Shown here: piece by piece, positions 7,216 through 16,427 of the stretch | Position numbering within the stretch: the stretch's first letter is position 1 | Layout: each line of letters begins with the position of its first letter | Source: Psychroflexus montanilacus | Lineage (GTDB): Bacteria > Bacteroidota > Bacteroidia > Flavobacteriales > Flavobacteriaceae | Assembly (NCBI RefSeq): GCF_020164535.1 | Contig: NZ_JAIQZC010000003.1 | Coordinates: 310,001 to 374,000, forward strand | Length of the DNA: 64,000 nt | Reading direction: 5' to 3' | Made by a program: the position numbers and the translations under genes | The notes under the pieces: generated by a model | What the model saw: only the letters and a program-made list of their open reading frames with translations | Database searches by the model: none | Told to the model about the DNA's origin: nothing

Positions 7216-9882
7216 TTGAAAAAAAACATCCTACTTTTTATTGCAATCTTATTCTTGATTTGTAATAGTATTTTAAATGCCCAAACCAAGGTACAAGGCA
7301 CCATCAATGATAGTCAAGGAAACGCTATTCCTTTCAGTAATATTCTTGTCAAAAAGGATTCTCTATCCTCAATTATATCCTATGCCTATTCCGATGCAAA
7401 AGGGAAGTACAACATCAGCATCAAAGAATCTGGTGAGTATACTCTAGTCTTTTCCAGTCTTGGGTATACATCTCAGAACAAAATCATCTATCTTGATGAA
7501 GATACCAATGAAATCAATATAGCTGTAGTTCTCAAAGATGAATCTACAAGTCTAGATGAAGTTATTGTTTTAGCCGAACGACCTATAAGAGTTCAAAACG
7601 ATACTATCACTTTCAAATCCAAATACTTTACGGATGGAACAGAGCAAACCGTAGAAGATTTATTGCGTAGAATCCCAGGATTGCAAATAGACAGTGAAGG
7701 TACCATAAAAGTCGGCAATCAAGAAATAGAAAAGCTGATGGTGGATGGGGACGACCTCTTTGAGCGCGGTTATAAACTGCTTTCTAAAAATATGCCTGCG
7801 TACCCTATAGAAGAGGTAGAAGTATTAAAAAACTATTCCAACAATCGCTTGTTGAAAGGTGTGGAAGACAGTGATAAAGTAGCTCTAAATTTGAAGCTTG
7901 ATGAAAAGTCCAAACGGATCTGGTTTGGAAATATAGAAGCTGGCCATGGTAATGATGGGTTTTATGAACTGAAGACTAACTTGATGAATTTTGGGAAAAA
8001 GAATAAATATTACTTCCTGACCAATTTCAACAGCATAGGTTACGATGCGACTGGAGATATCAATCAATTGATACGACCAATGCGTTATAACGAACCAGCC
8101 AGTATTGGAGACAACCAGCAGGTGCGCGACCTCATTAGTTTGGCGCCTCCACAGCTTAATTTCAAGCGCAGAAGAACTAATTTTAACAATGCCGAGTTGG
8201 TATCTTTGAATGCAATTTTTAACCCTACTGAAAAGCTTAAGATCAAAACCTTAGGTTTCTTTAATGCCGATGAAACCGATTTCTTTCAAACCAATATTCA
8301 AAATGTAACATTAAATGATGTCAATTTTACGAATACAGAAGATTTTCAACTGAAAAATAGAAAGCTAATAGGCTTTGGAAAATTAGATTTTGTTTATGAT
8401 TTTTCAAAAACTGAAATGCTGGAAAGCACCACAAAATATAATTCCGGAAATTTTGATGATGATTCCAATTTACTTTTCAATGGGATTTCTACCCGGCAAG
8501 ATTTGTCGCATACCAATACGTTATTTGATCAAAAGCTGAGTTATAGCAATAAGTTTAAAGACAAAAAAGTCTTTCTGCTCACAGGGCGTTTTATTGACGA
8601 AACGACACCACAAACTTACCGTTTAAATCAATTCTTTTATGAAGATCTGTTCCCAGATCAATCTGCAGATAATGTAAGACAACTCAGTGACAACAAAATG
8701 CAGTACATAGGTGTAAACGCGCATTTATTGGATAGAAAGGCTAATGATGATTTATTTGAAGTGCAAGTGGGAAATGAATTGAGGAAAGACCGCTTGCAGA
8801 CCAGTTTGGAGCTATTAGAGGATGATGTGGTCTCAAATCGACCCGATGGCTACCAAAACCAAACCTCATACACGGTGAATGACTTGTATTTAAAATCTAA
8901 ATACAGATACAGTATAAATGATTTTGCGATCATAGGGGAAGCAAATGTGCATCAATTGTTTAACAAGTTGGAATTAGAGAATTCTTCTGACAACGAATCT
9001 CCTTTTTTTGTAAATCCTAGATTGAGTTTGGATTGGAAGATCAGCGATAAAAACAGAATACGTTCGTCTTATTCTCACACCACCACCAATGCTAAAATTC
9101 TAGATGTATATTCAGATTTTGTATTGACAGGTTTTAGGCCTTTTACTAGAGGAACAGGCGAATTCAATCAATTAGACGCTTCCTCGTTGACTTTCAATTA
9201 TGAACTCGGGAATTGGAGCAGCCGATTTTTTGCAAACACCTTTGTGTTGTACAGCAAGAATCATGATTTTTTTAGTACCAACACATTTATTGATCAAAAC
9301 TTTACTCAATCGAGCAAAATTTTAATTCAGGATAGGGAGTTTATCAGTATCAATTCCAAATTGGATTATTATTTTAAGTTTATATCTTCCAATTTGAAAT
9401 TGGACCTAAGTTACAGTCAATCAGAATTCAAAAACATAGTCAACGATTCTGAACTAAGGCAAGTGGAATCTACTACTATTGGTTATGGTCTGGAATTAAG
9501 ATCAGGTTTTACGGGTTGGTTTAACTACCATTTGGGCACTAAGTGGACTAGTAACGAGATACAAACGACGATTCAAAATTCGTTTACAGATAATGTCAGT
9601 TTTTTGGATCTAAGTTTTATTTTAAATGAGAGGTTTAATATTCAGGTGGAGTCAGAGCGTTACGAATTTGGAAATATCAACCTAGACAATGTGTATTATT
9701 TTGCCGATTTGGAAGCACAGTATAAATTAAAAAAAGACAAGTGGACGCTTGGACTGAGTGGAAAAAATCTTTTCAATACCAGGCAGTTTAGAAATTTCAA
9801 CATTAGTGATATCGGATCCACCACTACGACTTATCGGCTATTGCCAAGGTATGTTTTATTAAAGGTTTTGTATAGATTTTAA
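7216..9882 (+). CDS. TonB-receptor-like outer membrane beta-barrel protein with carboxypeptidase-like domain
   Basis: 888 residues. Signal peptide 1-22 (ending ILNAQ), a carboxypeptidase-regulatory-like domain (about 25-108, opening VQGTINDSQGNAIPFSNI), a plug-like region (about 115-225, with VEDLLRRIPGLQIDSEG), then a large beta-barrel ending in the typical C-terminal signature LLKVLYRF. This matches the family of TonB-dependent-receptor-like barrels usually found next to GLPGLI proteins. The start is TTG at 7216: an in-frame stop lies two codons upstream and the signal peptide begins directly at this codon. Its operon position suggests it imports, exports or docks something handled by the GLPGLI proteins or the secreted peptide. 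Confidence 0.85.
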   Translation: MKKNILLFIAILFLICNSILNAQTKVQGTINDSQGNAIPFSNILVKKDSLSSIISYAYSDAKGKYNISIKESGEYTLVFSSLGYTSQNKIIYLDEDTNEINIAVVLKDESTSLDEVIVLAERPIRVQNDTITFKSKYFTDGTEQTVEDLLRRIPGLQIDSEGTIKVGNQEIEKLMVDGDDLFERGYKLLSKNMPAYPIEEVEVLKNYSNNRLLKGVEDSDKVALNLKLDEKSKRIWFGNIEAGHGNDGFYELKTNLMNFGKKNKYYFLTNFNSIGYDATGDINQLIRPMRYNEPASIGDNQQVRDLISLAPPQLNFKRRRTNFNNAELVSLNAIFNPTEKLKIKTLGFFNADETDFFQTNIQNVTLNDVNFTNTEDFQLKNRKLIGFGKLDFVYDFSKTEMLESTTKYNSGNFDDDSNLLFNGISTRQDLSHTNTLFDQKLSYSNKFKDKKVFLLTGRFIDETTPQTYRLNQFFYEDLFPDQSADNVRQLSDNKMQYIGVNAHLLDRKANDDLFEVQVGNELRKDRLQTSLELLEDDVVSNRPDGYQNQTSYTVNDLYLKSKYRYSINDFAIIGEANVHQLFNKLELENSSDNESPFFVNPRLSLDWKISDKNRIRSSYSHTTTNAKILDVYSDFVLTGFRPFTRGTGEFNQLDASSLTFNYELGNWSSRFFANTFVLYSKNHDFFSTNTFIDQNFTQSSKILIQDREFISINSKLDYYFKFISSNLKLDLSYSQSEFKNIVNDSELRQVESTTIGYGLELRSGFTGWFNYHLGTKWTSNEIQTTIQNSFTDNVSFLDLSFILNERFNIQVESERYEFGNINLDNVYYFADLEAQYKLKKDKWTLGLSGKNLFNTRQFRNFNISDIGSTTTTYRLLPRYVLLKVLYRF

Positions 9883-10000
9883 ATAGCTGTTTCTCGAAGC
9901 TTTTCCAAAGAGAGATAAAAATTAAAATTTTAAACATAAGGAAGTTATGGGTTATAATTACCTTGACTTCTACCTCTAATTCACCTAAATAAATTATTTT

Positions 10001-10034
10001 GACTACCGACTACCGACTACCGACTACCGACTAC
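10001..10034. repeat. Heptamer tandem repeat (GACTACC)n
   Basis: Four full copies of GACTACC plus a partial fifth. The fifth copy supplies the stop codon of the ferredoxin gene on the minus strand (10031-10033), so copy-number changes would alter only its 3' untranslated region. Confidence 0.85.
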
Positions 10035-10360
10035 TCCTCACTCGGCGCTAGCTCAACCACTAGGCCTTCCAGCTCTTCGGTAATGGGAATCTGGCAGCTT
10101 AAACGGCTATTGTCTTCGACATGAAAAGCTTCGGCTAGCATAGCTTCTTCATCGTCCTCTTTCTCACTCAGGGGCGTATCAGATTTCACATAGCATTGGC
10201 AGGAGGCACACATCGCCATGCCACCACAAATTCCTATCGTACCTTCAGGTGCAAGTTCATAAGAGCGGACCACTTCCATGAGGTTCATAGCCATATCTGT
10301 AGGAGCATCTACTTTGTGAGCAGTGCCGTCCCGATCTATAATTGTAATTTTTACATCCAT
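10031..10360 (-). CDS. [2Fe-2S] ferredoxin (adrenodoxin/putidaredoxin type)
   Basis: 109 residues from the ATG at 10360 (MDVKITIIDRDG). Cluster ligands are arranged as C-x5-C-x2-C (CGGMAMCASC) with a fourth cysteine in RLSCQIPI, the vertebrate/ISC-type pattern. It is a soluble one-electron carrier. The gene is downstream of, and in the same orientation as, a ferredoxin-NADP reductase (10567-11628), Nfu and an Mrp ATPase. The context suggests NADPH to reductase to ferredoxin electron flow, possibly feeding Fe-S cluster assembly. An upstream in-frame TTG would add an unconserved leader and is not used. A heptamer repeat follows the stop. Confidence 0.88.
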   Translation of the reverse strand: MDVKITIIDRDGTAHKVDAPTDMAMNLMEVVRSYELAPEGTIGICGGMAMCASCQCYVKSDTPLSEKEDDEEAMLAEAFHVEDNSRLSCQIPITEELEGLVVELAPSEE

Positions 10361-10458
10361 TGTTGTAACGATATTCGAAGTGGCAAAACTATTTAATCTA
10401 AAGGGATTTTCAACTGACCTCAATCAGTTTTAAATGAAGTTTAGACCGCTTCGCTTTT

Positions 10459-10475
10459 AGAACATAGAACATAGA
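10459..10475. repeat. Short heptamer tandem repeat (AGAACAT)
   Basis: AGAACATAGAACATAGA is about 2.4 copies of a 7-bp unit, in the 206-bp spacer between the ferredoxin reductase and ferredoxin genes. It is the second 7-bp-period array within 460 bp. Confidence 0.5.
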
Positions 10476-10566
10476 TCGCTTTGCTTTAAAAGCAAAAAAT
10501 AAATTTTAACCAATTGAAAATCAATTCAAAATTTAAATCTAAGTGCAATAGGAAAAATCTTGTTGG

Positions 10567-11628
10567 TTAATCGATGCTTCTAATCACAGACTTAGGCGCT
10601 TCTTTCTTGGTGCCATCAAAACCTGCGACACCACCTACGGTAGTATATTTTAAAACGTTGCGTTTCCCAGGATGGATTTTTGCAAAAGCACTTTGGCACA
10701 TCAAAGTTGCCTCGTGAAATCCACAAAGGATCAACTTCAGTTTACCGGGATAGGTGTTGACATCTCCAATGGCATAAATACCTGGAATATTGGTTTGATA
10801 ATCCAACGTATTATCAACCTTAATCGCATTTTTTTCAATTTCCAATCCCCAGTCCGCGATAGGACCGAGTTTTGGAGAGAGTCCAAAAAGCGGAATAAAG
10901 TAATCTGTTTCTAAGGTAAAATCTTCTTCGGGATTATTGTTTTTGCGGATCGATACCGATTCTAAGTGATCCTCACCATTCACATCTACAATTTCGGCAG
11001 GGGTAATTAATTTGATTTTACCCATATCCTTCAGTTCCTTCACACGATCTACAGATTCCAGCGCACCTCTAAATTCATTTCTTCTGTGCACCAAAGTCAC
11101 TTCAGAAGCCACATCGGCCAAATAGATGCTCCAGTCCAAAGCAGAATCTCCACCGCCTGCAATCACCACCGATTTGTCTCTAAACTGCTCAGGATCCTTT
11201 ACCATGTAGTGAATACCCTTGTTCTCAAACTTGGAAATGTTATTAATAGGTGGTTTTCTAGGTTCGAAACTTCCAAGACCACCAGCTATAGCCACGATAG
11301 GGGCGTGGTGTTTGGTGCCTTCATCTGTAGTGACAATAAAACTCCCGTCCTCTTGTCTCTCGATATCTTTTGCTCGTTCACCAAGCGTAAACCCAGGTTG
11401 AAAAGATTTGATCTGTTCCATCAAGTTATCAACCAACTGCCCAGCTTTTACTTCTGGAAAACCGGGAATATCGTAGATAGGTTTTTTAGGGTATAATTCT
11501 GAAAGTTGCCCACCTGGTTGAGGTAAGGCATCTATGATGTGACATTTCAGTTTCAATAATCCTGCTTCAAATACAGTAAAAAGTCCTGTAGGTCCTGCTC
11601 CAATAATGAGAATATCTGTTTTGATCAT
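10567..11628 (-). CDS. Ferredoxin--NADP reductase, thioredoxin-reductase-like type
   Basis: 353 residues. The FAD-binding motif GAGPTGL is at the N-terminus, followed by PQPGGQLSELYP, and the second dinucleotide-binding motif GGGDSALDW is mid-protein. The C-terminal FAD-contacting block reads YAIGDVNTYPGKLKLI. The redox-active CxxC of thioredoxin reductases is absent (the second domain starts with GGGDSALDW with no preceding CATC). That identifies the YumC-like ferredoxin-NADP reductase group. Its likely partner is the [2Fe-2S] ferredoxin encoded next (10031-10360). It is 37 nt downstream of the Nfu gene, in the same operon. Confidence 0.88.
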   Translation of the reverse strand: MIKTDILIIGAGPTGLFTVFEAGLLKLKCHIIDALPQPGGQLSELYPKKPIYDIPGFPEVKAGQLVDNLMEQIKSFQPGFTLGERAKDIERQEDGSFIVTTDEGTKHHAPIVAIAGGLGSFEPRKPPINNISKFENKGIHYMVKDPEQFRDKSVVIAGGGDSALDWSIYLADVASEVTLVHRRNEFRGALESVDRVKELKDMGKIKLITPAEIVDVNGEDHLESVSIRKNNNPEEDFTLETDYFIPLFGLSPKLGPIADWGLEIEKNAIKVDNTLDYQTNIPGIYAIGDVNTYPGKLKLILCGFHEATLMCQSAFAKIHPGKRNVLKYTTVGGVAGFDGTKKEAPKSVIRSID

Positions 11629-11665
11629 ATCAAAATCAACTATTTAATTTTAAAAATTCAACTTT

Positions 11666-11923
11666 TTAAGCCAACTGATCGGCTTTTACATTTACGACCT
11701 CTTTTATCTGAGGGGCATGTTTTTTTATCGTCATTTCTACACCAGATTTCAATGTCATTTGATTTACGGTGCAATCCACACAAGTTCCCATCAATTGAAC
11801 TTTTACAAGAGAATCATCTTCAATAGAAAGCAGCTCAATATCTCCGCCATCACTTTTCAAAAAAGGACGGATTTCGTCCAATGCTGTTTCTATAGTTCTT
11901 CTTAATTCTTGACCAGTCATCAT
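11666..11923 (-). CDS. NifU C-terminal-domain (Nfu) Fe-S scaffold protein
   Basis: An 85-residue single-domain Nfu protein. The cluster-binding CxxC is in LMGTCVDCTVNQMTLKSG, and the N-terminal DEIRPFLKSDGGDIEL motif is typical. It carries or delivers Fe-S clusters to apoproteins. Two ATGs in a row (11923, 11920) are possible starts. It begins 2 nt after the Mrp stop, so the scaffold and the ATPase are co-expressed. Confidence 0.9.
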   Translation of the reverse strand: MMTGQELRRTIETALDEIRPFLKSDGGDIELLSIEDDSLVKVQLMGTCVDCTVNQMTLKSGVEMTIKKHAPQIKEVVNVKADQLA

Positions 11924-11925
11924 AA

Positions 11926-13065
11926 TTATTTCTTTTTAACGGCGCTACATCCAGCCATAGTTGTAATTTTAATAGCTTCTGTAGGCGGTAAGGTTTTATT
12001 TCTATTCACTACTTGTTGCACAGTGTTACGCGTCAATTCTGCAAAGGATTCACTAAGAGGGGTCCCTTCTTGCAGAGCAGCTGGCCGACCAACGTCTCCA
12101 GACTCTCTAAGACTTTGTACCAAAGGAATTTCTCCCAAAAATGGAACTCCTAAATCTTCTGCAAGGTATTTGGCTCCTTTTTCTCCAAAGATATAATACT
12201 TGTTATCAGGTAATTCTTCTGGAGTAAAATAGGCCATGTTTTCACAAATTCCAAGTACGGGTACATTAATGCTTTCTTGCTGAAACATCGACACTGCTTT
12301 TTTAGCGTCTGCCAAAGCTACATTTTGTGGGGTACTTACAATCAAAGCTCCTGTGATAGGCATAGATTGCATAATCGATAAGTGTATGTCTCCGGTTCCT
12401 GGAGGCAAATCTAGAAGCAAGAAGTCGAGTTCTCCCCAATCGGCATCAAAAATCATTTGATTGAGGGCTTTGGCGGCCATCGGACCTCTCCAGATGACAG
12501 CCTGGTCTGGTTTTGTGAAAAAACCAATAGAAAGCAATTTCACTCCATAATTTTCTATGGGTTTCATTTTTGACTTTCCGTTTTTGGTAACCGACAAAGG
12601 TTTTTCATTGGCTACATCAAACATGATTGGACCAGAAGGGCCATAAATATCGGCATCCAGTAAGCCTACTTTGAATCCTAACTTAGATAAAGTCACAGCC
12701 AAATTTGCAGTCACAGTAGATTTTCCTACACCTCCTTTACCAGAGGCTACTGCAATAATATTTTGAATGCCAGGAATTGGTTTTCCTTTGATTTCGTTAA
12801 CATTTTTCTTTTCTGGAGCTTCAACGGTTATTTTGACTTCAACTTTTGCTTTGTTGTATACGTGTTCGTGGATGGCTTTCATGACATCGACTTCAGCACG
12901 TTTTTTAATATGTAATGCAGGAGTTGAAAGCTTTAAGTCCACTATAACTTCGTCACCGAAAGTAACTATGTTTTGTAGTGCTCCGCTTTCGACCATATTT
13001 TGACCTTCACCGGCTACACTTATTGTTTCTAATGCTTTTTTGATCTCTTCTTTGTTAAGTTTCAT
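11926..13065 (-). CDS. mrp: Mrp/NBP35 (ApbC) family Fe-S carrier P-loop ATPase
   Basis: 379 residues. An N-terminal DUF59/MIP18-like domain (about 1-90) precedes a deviant Walker A motif GKGGVGKSTVTANLAV. The switch region includes LLDADIYGPSGPIMF. The Mrp/ApbC family binds and transfers [4Fe-4S] clusters. The C-terminus carries MAGCSA; the usual conserved CxxC is represented by the region around ICENMAYF. A -7 box TATATTTG (minus strand, 13102-13109) sits 36 nt upstream, making this the first gene of the mrp-nfu-reductase-ferredoxin operon. Confidence 0.9.
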   Translation of the reverse strand: MKLNKEEIKKALETISVAGEGQNMVESGALQNIVTFGDEVIVDLKLSTPALHIKKRAEVDVMKAIHEHVYNKAKVEVKITVEAPEKKNVNEIKGKPIPGIQNIIAVASGKGGVGKSTVTANLAVTLSKLGFKVGLLDADIYGPSGPIMFDVANEKPLSVTKNGKSKMKPIENYGVKLLSIGFFTKPDQAVIWRGPMAAKALNQMIFDADWGELDFLLLDLPPGTGDIHLSIMQSMPITGALIVSTPQNVALADAKKAVSMFQQESINVPVLGICENMAYFTPEELPDNKYYIFGEKGAKYLAEDLGVPFLGEIPLVQSLRESGDVGRPAALQEGTPLSESFAELTRNTVQQVVNRNKTLPPTEAIKITTMAGCSAVKKK

Positions 13066-13101
13066 ACAATAAATTCCTTCTATTAAGATTTAATCTAAAT
13101 G

Positions 13102-13109
13102 CAAATATA
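13102..13109 (-). promoter_or_regulatory. -7 promoter box TATATTTG for the mrp operon
   Basis: An exact TAnnTTTG match on the minus strand, followed by C as is common in flavobacterial promoters, 36 nt before the mrp ATG. Confidence 0.5.
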
Positions 13110-13202
13110 CAATCTAATCCTCTATTTGCTTGTTATTGAAGATGTTTTAGATGAATTCTTAGGGATAAATTAACGAGTCTAAAGCATTTTAAATGCTTAG
13201 TT

Positions 13203-14180
13203 TTAAAGGATAAGCAAGTTACATCCTCGAATATCACTTTGGTCGAATCTGCCAAGAATTTCAAAGGCTTGGTTATTGACCTGCTTGCCCAGATCCTGGG
13301 TAGCAATAAAGGCACAGGAATCAACATTAGCCAAATCAATGACGTTTATTCCTCCTGTTTTTCCGTTTTCTAAATAATGAAAAGGATCTTCGGTGTCTCT
13401 TATAAGTATTTTCATGTGTGGAGGACATTCAAATTTGCTTTCTCCTTTGGAATATGCCTGAGATAGAAGCTCTGTCATACCGTATTCACTATGAATATGC
13501 TTTACCCCAAAACCCTTGCTCAAGACATCATGAAGTTCTTTGCGTATCATTTCTTTGCGGCGCCCTTTCATGCCGCCAGTTTCCATGACGATGGTATTTC
13601 TTAACTGAAAGGATTTTTTCTCAACCAAATCCAACAAAGCAAAGGAAACCCCAATCAGTAAAATTTTATGACCAGATTTGTCTAGTCGGATGAGTGCTTC
13701 AGACAGTTGATCCAGTTCGTTGAGGTAAAATCCGCTTTCTTTGAAGTTGCTTTTCTGTATAAAATCATCCACCATATAAATTAATGATGAACCTTCGCGT
13801 TCCAGGTAAGAGGGTAATAATCCCAGAATGACGTAGTCCTCTATATTACCGTAGAAATATTCAAAAGCTTGAGTAAAACTTTCTTCATAGAGGGAAAGGC
13901 GTTTGACGTGATGCTGACTTTGAACTTGCCCCGTAGTTCCACTGCTTAAAAAAGTAAGTTCTGGTGAAAAGTTTCCAGTTTTGACCTCATGAGTTTTGAA
14001 AAACTGAATGGGTAAAAATGGAATATCTTTTAAGGTTTTGACCTTCTGACTTTTGATATTTAAATGACTACAGAATTCTCTATACACAGAGTTTTCTATA
14101 AACTGTTTCTGAAATAACTTCAGCGCAGTTCGTTCAAACTCCTCTTCAGAAGTGATTTTAAAAGAAATATCAGAATTCAT
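13203..14180 (-). CDS. LuxE-like acyl-protein synthetase / ANL-type enzyme
   Basis: 325 residues resembling the LuxE acyl-protein synthetase domain. IPFLPIQFFKTHEV is followed by the ATP/AMP-binding signature FLSSGTTGQ and by HSEYGMTELLSQAY, equivalent to the ANL-family YGxTE motif. Such enzymes activate a carboxylic acid as an acyl-adenylate and pass it to a thiol or protein. No luxCDAB genes are nearby, so bioluminescence is not implied. In Bacteroidota these enzymes often sit near cell-surface or amino-sugar genes; here it precedes the Fe-S operon with a 137-bp gap. The substrate is unknown. Confidence 0.75.
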   Translation of the reverse strand: MNSDISFKITSEEEFERTALKLFQKQFIENSVYREFCSHLNIKSQKVKTLKDIPFLPIQFFKTHEVKTGNFSPELTFLSSGTTGQVQSQHHVKRLSLYEESFTQAFEYFYGNIEDYVILGLLPSYLEREGSSLIYMVDDFIQKSNFKESGFYLNELDQLSEALIRLDKSGHKILLIGVSFALLDLVEKKSFQLRNTIVMETGGMKGRRKEMIRKELHDVLSKGFGVKHIHSEYGMTELLSQAYSKGESKFECPPHMKILIRDTEDPFHYLENGKTGGINVIDLANVDSCAFIATQDLGKQVNNQAFEILGRFDQSDIRGCNLLIL

Positions 14181-14206
14181 GAGCTAAATTGAAATTCAAA
14201 AGTAAT

Positions 14207-14234
14207 AAAAAAGCACCCTAACAGTAGGGTGCTT
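14207..14234 (-). terminator. Terminator of the T9SS-secreted lamin-tail-like gene
   Basis: AAGCACCCTA (14211-14220) and TAGGGTGCTT (14225-14234) pair perfectly with a 4-nt loop. On the minus strand the stem runs into TTTT and lies just past the stop at 14263. Confidence 0.8.
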
Positions 14235-14262
14235 ACGTTTTAAAAAATGAACCGATTCAGAC

Positions 14263-16221
14263 TTACTCGATAACAATCTTTTTAGTAAGTGAGGAAGAAC
14301 CCTGGTTGATTTTTACTAGATAAATTCCTGCATTCAGGCTTGAAACATTAATGTTTTTTGAAGCCTTTGAGGTCAAAACTCGCTGACCTAGCATGTTATA
14401 AAATTCAACATTTAGGACTTCGTTTGAAGAGGTTTCAAAATTAAGTACTCCATTAGATACAGGGTTTGGGTATAACTTGATTTCGTTTAAGCTAAACTCA
14501 CCTGCGCTAAGTGTTGTTGTAAATGTTCCAATAGGCCATGGATTTGTAGCGGAATCTTGGGTAGTGTCATCGCTGTTTTCACCTACACCGCTAAAAGACC
14601 AGTTGCTTAATACAAAAGTACTTGCATCTGGACCAGTATTATCTACTCTGTAAGCCCATCCATCAGTATAGAGCCAGTCTTGATCACCAGCACTGTCATA
14701 TTCAATTTCACCAAAAGTATCTATCACTTCACCATTTTGAAATAATTCAACGGCGTCATCACCATTGTTGTTGGCAACATTTGAAACATAATCAGAATCA
14801 AATCCAAAAAAAGCATTGAAGTTTGGTGCTTCAGAAGAAATATAAATGAATTCACCGGCAACTGCAGAAACATCAGGGAAGGTAAATTCCTGGCCGTCTG
14901 TTCCACCACCATTATTTGCGCTTCCAACGCCAAAAGTACTTAAGTCAGAAATATCTCTTATAACATAAAGTTCAATCACTTTAGGAGTTCCACCTGGTAA
15001 AGGTCCATCAAAAACGCCTGTGATTAACACATCGCTAGTCACTTCTCCAAATACGTTTCCGCTCAAATCTACTGTTTGGGTTTCAGCATTTAAGGAGCTA
15101 ATTGATAATTCACCAGAATAAGAGCCTTCTGCAAGACCTTCAGCTAATCTTACAAACACTGATGAAGAAACGTTTCCACCTGTTTCAGGAATTTCAATTG
15201 AGCTCGAATAACCGCTGGTTGAATTTAAGGATACTTCAAAATTGGCAGGGGCATCTACACTTACGCTTTCTAATAGGAATTGTCCTTGTACTTCAAAGCT
15301 TTCTTCCTGTGAAGGTCCTTCGCCCAAGTCGTAGTTTAATCCAGATATTGCAATGATTTGAACATCAAGCTGAGGTGTAGCAGGTAAAACTTCACCAGTT
15401 GCCACTGAAACTTCAGTTATGCCGTCTGCACTTAAAGCTACATTGCCTTGATAATTTCCAGCATCAAGCCCTTCTTGTAATCTCACGTAAATTTCTGTAG
15501 ATTCAAGGGTGCCATCAGTTTGAGGTAATGATAGCGTTTGTGTAAATGAGGCTTGAGGGGTTAATGAAATTTCAAAATCTGCTGGAGCTGTAACAGTTAC
15601 ATCTTCCGTTAAATTGAAGCCTTGAGCTGTGAATGAACCTTCAGCATTAATCTCATCAAAATTTCCTTCAAAGTAAAATAGACCTGATACATCATCGCTT
15701 ACACTTAAGTTGGGCGTGCCTGTTCCCGAAAATCCAGTCCATGCAATGTCATCTATAATTACTTGTCTTGAAGTGATGTTTACTATTTCTATTACTACAT
15801 CTCCAGAAACGTTTATGTTTTCTACAGAAAAGACTTGTTCGTCAAAATTATCAAATGGTTCAGAAGTACCAACTGAAATACCGTTTACAAGTACCTCTAC
15901 TTGCCTGTTTCCCGTCCCTGTAAAACCCTTGTATAATTTCACAGAAAAATCACCTATCCCGCCTGGAATTGGTTCAGAAGTAATCTTACTGTCATCTGAA
16001 ACTCTTCTTAGCATTAATGCTGGTAGAGAAATTCCAGAATTGTTTGCGTCGTTGTTACCGTTTCTTGAAGCAACATAGGACCAGGTAATATCGTCGTTAC
16101 CAACGAAGCTTCCATCAGAATAACTTGCAGTTGCATTTGAGTTTGAGAAATCTTCCAAGCCTTGCGCATAGGAGAAAATCGAAATTAATGCTGTAAAAAG
16201 CATCAGAGTAATTTTTTTCAT
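14263..16221 (-). CDS. T9SS-secreted multidomain protein with lamin-tail-like domain
   Basis: 652 residues. Signal peptide 1-20 (ending FSYAQG); an N-terminal jelly-roll-like region (about 20-165); two similar Ig-like segments (about 170-280 and 285-390, each containing a QGxNLTED or QGQFLLES strand and FEVSL); a region resembling a lamin-tail domain (about 395-550, with ITGVFDGPLPGGTPKVIELYV and NNNGDDAVELFQNG). It ends in a type A T9SS sorting domain (about 570-652) containing KLYPNPVSNGVLNFE and ending KKIVIE. Lamin-tail domains often accompany extracellular nucleases and phosphatases in this group, but no catalytic domain is present. It is probably anchored or released at the cell surface. 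Confidence 0.82.
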   Translation of the reverse strand: MKKITLMLFTALISIFSYAQGLEDFSNSNATASYSDGSFVGNDDITWSYVASRNGNNDANNSGISLPALMLRRVSDDSKITSEPIPGGIGDFSVKLYKGFTGTGNRQVEVLVNGISVGTSEPFDNFDEQVFSVENINVSGDVVIEIVNITSRQVIIDDIAWTGFSGTGTPNLSVSDDVSGLFYFEGNFDEINAEGSFTAQGFNLTEDVTVTAPADFEISLTPQASFTQTLSLPQTDGTLESTEIYVRLQEGLDAGNYQGNVALSADGITEVSVATGEVLPATPQLDVQIIAISGLNYDLGEGPSQEESFEVQGQFLLESVSVDAPANFEVSLNSTSGYSSSIEIPETGGNVSSSVFVRLAEGLAEGSYSGELSISSLNAETQTVDLSGNVFGEVTSDVLITGVFDGPLPGGTPKVIELYVIRDISDLSTFGVGSANNGGGTDGQEFTFPDVSAVAGEFIYISSEAPNFNAFFGFDSDYVSNVANNNGDDAVELFQNGEVIDTFGEIEYDSAGDQDWLYTDGWAYRVDNTGPDASTFVLSNWSFSGVGENSDDTTQDSATNPWPIGTFTTTLSAGEFSLNEIKLYPNPVSNGVLNFETSSNEVLNVEFYNMLGQRVLTSKASKNINVSSLNAGIYLVKINQGSSSLTKKIVIE

Positions 16222-16427
16222 AATTATTTTATTAAAAGTTTATACAAAAATATAAGATTTATTTGATCAACTTTAAATTTTGACTAGCCTGCAAAGCAAA
16301 TTAACCTTAATATAAACTTAGAATTTTATAAACCCACAGCTAAAGGTAGATACAGTCTGATCATAAATTTTAAGGTTAAGTCAACATTAATAAAATCTCA
16401 ATTTATTAAACTTCATATCATCTTTTG

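Noticed and set aside
10441-10500. Terminator from GCTTT/AAAGC pairing between reductase and ferredoxin genes
   Set aside because: The A-run lies on the wrong side for a minus-strand terminator, and the stem is short and AT-rich.
10567-11628. Annotation as thioredoxin reductase
   Set aside because: The overall fold matches but the redox CxxC is missing and a ferredoxin gene follows; ferredoxin-NADP reductase fits better.
13203-14180. Evidence for bioluminescence (LuxE)
   Set aside because: No luxA, luxB, luxC or luxD homologue is present; only the acyl-protein synthetase domain type is shared.
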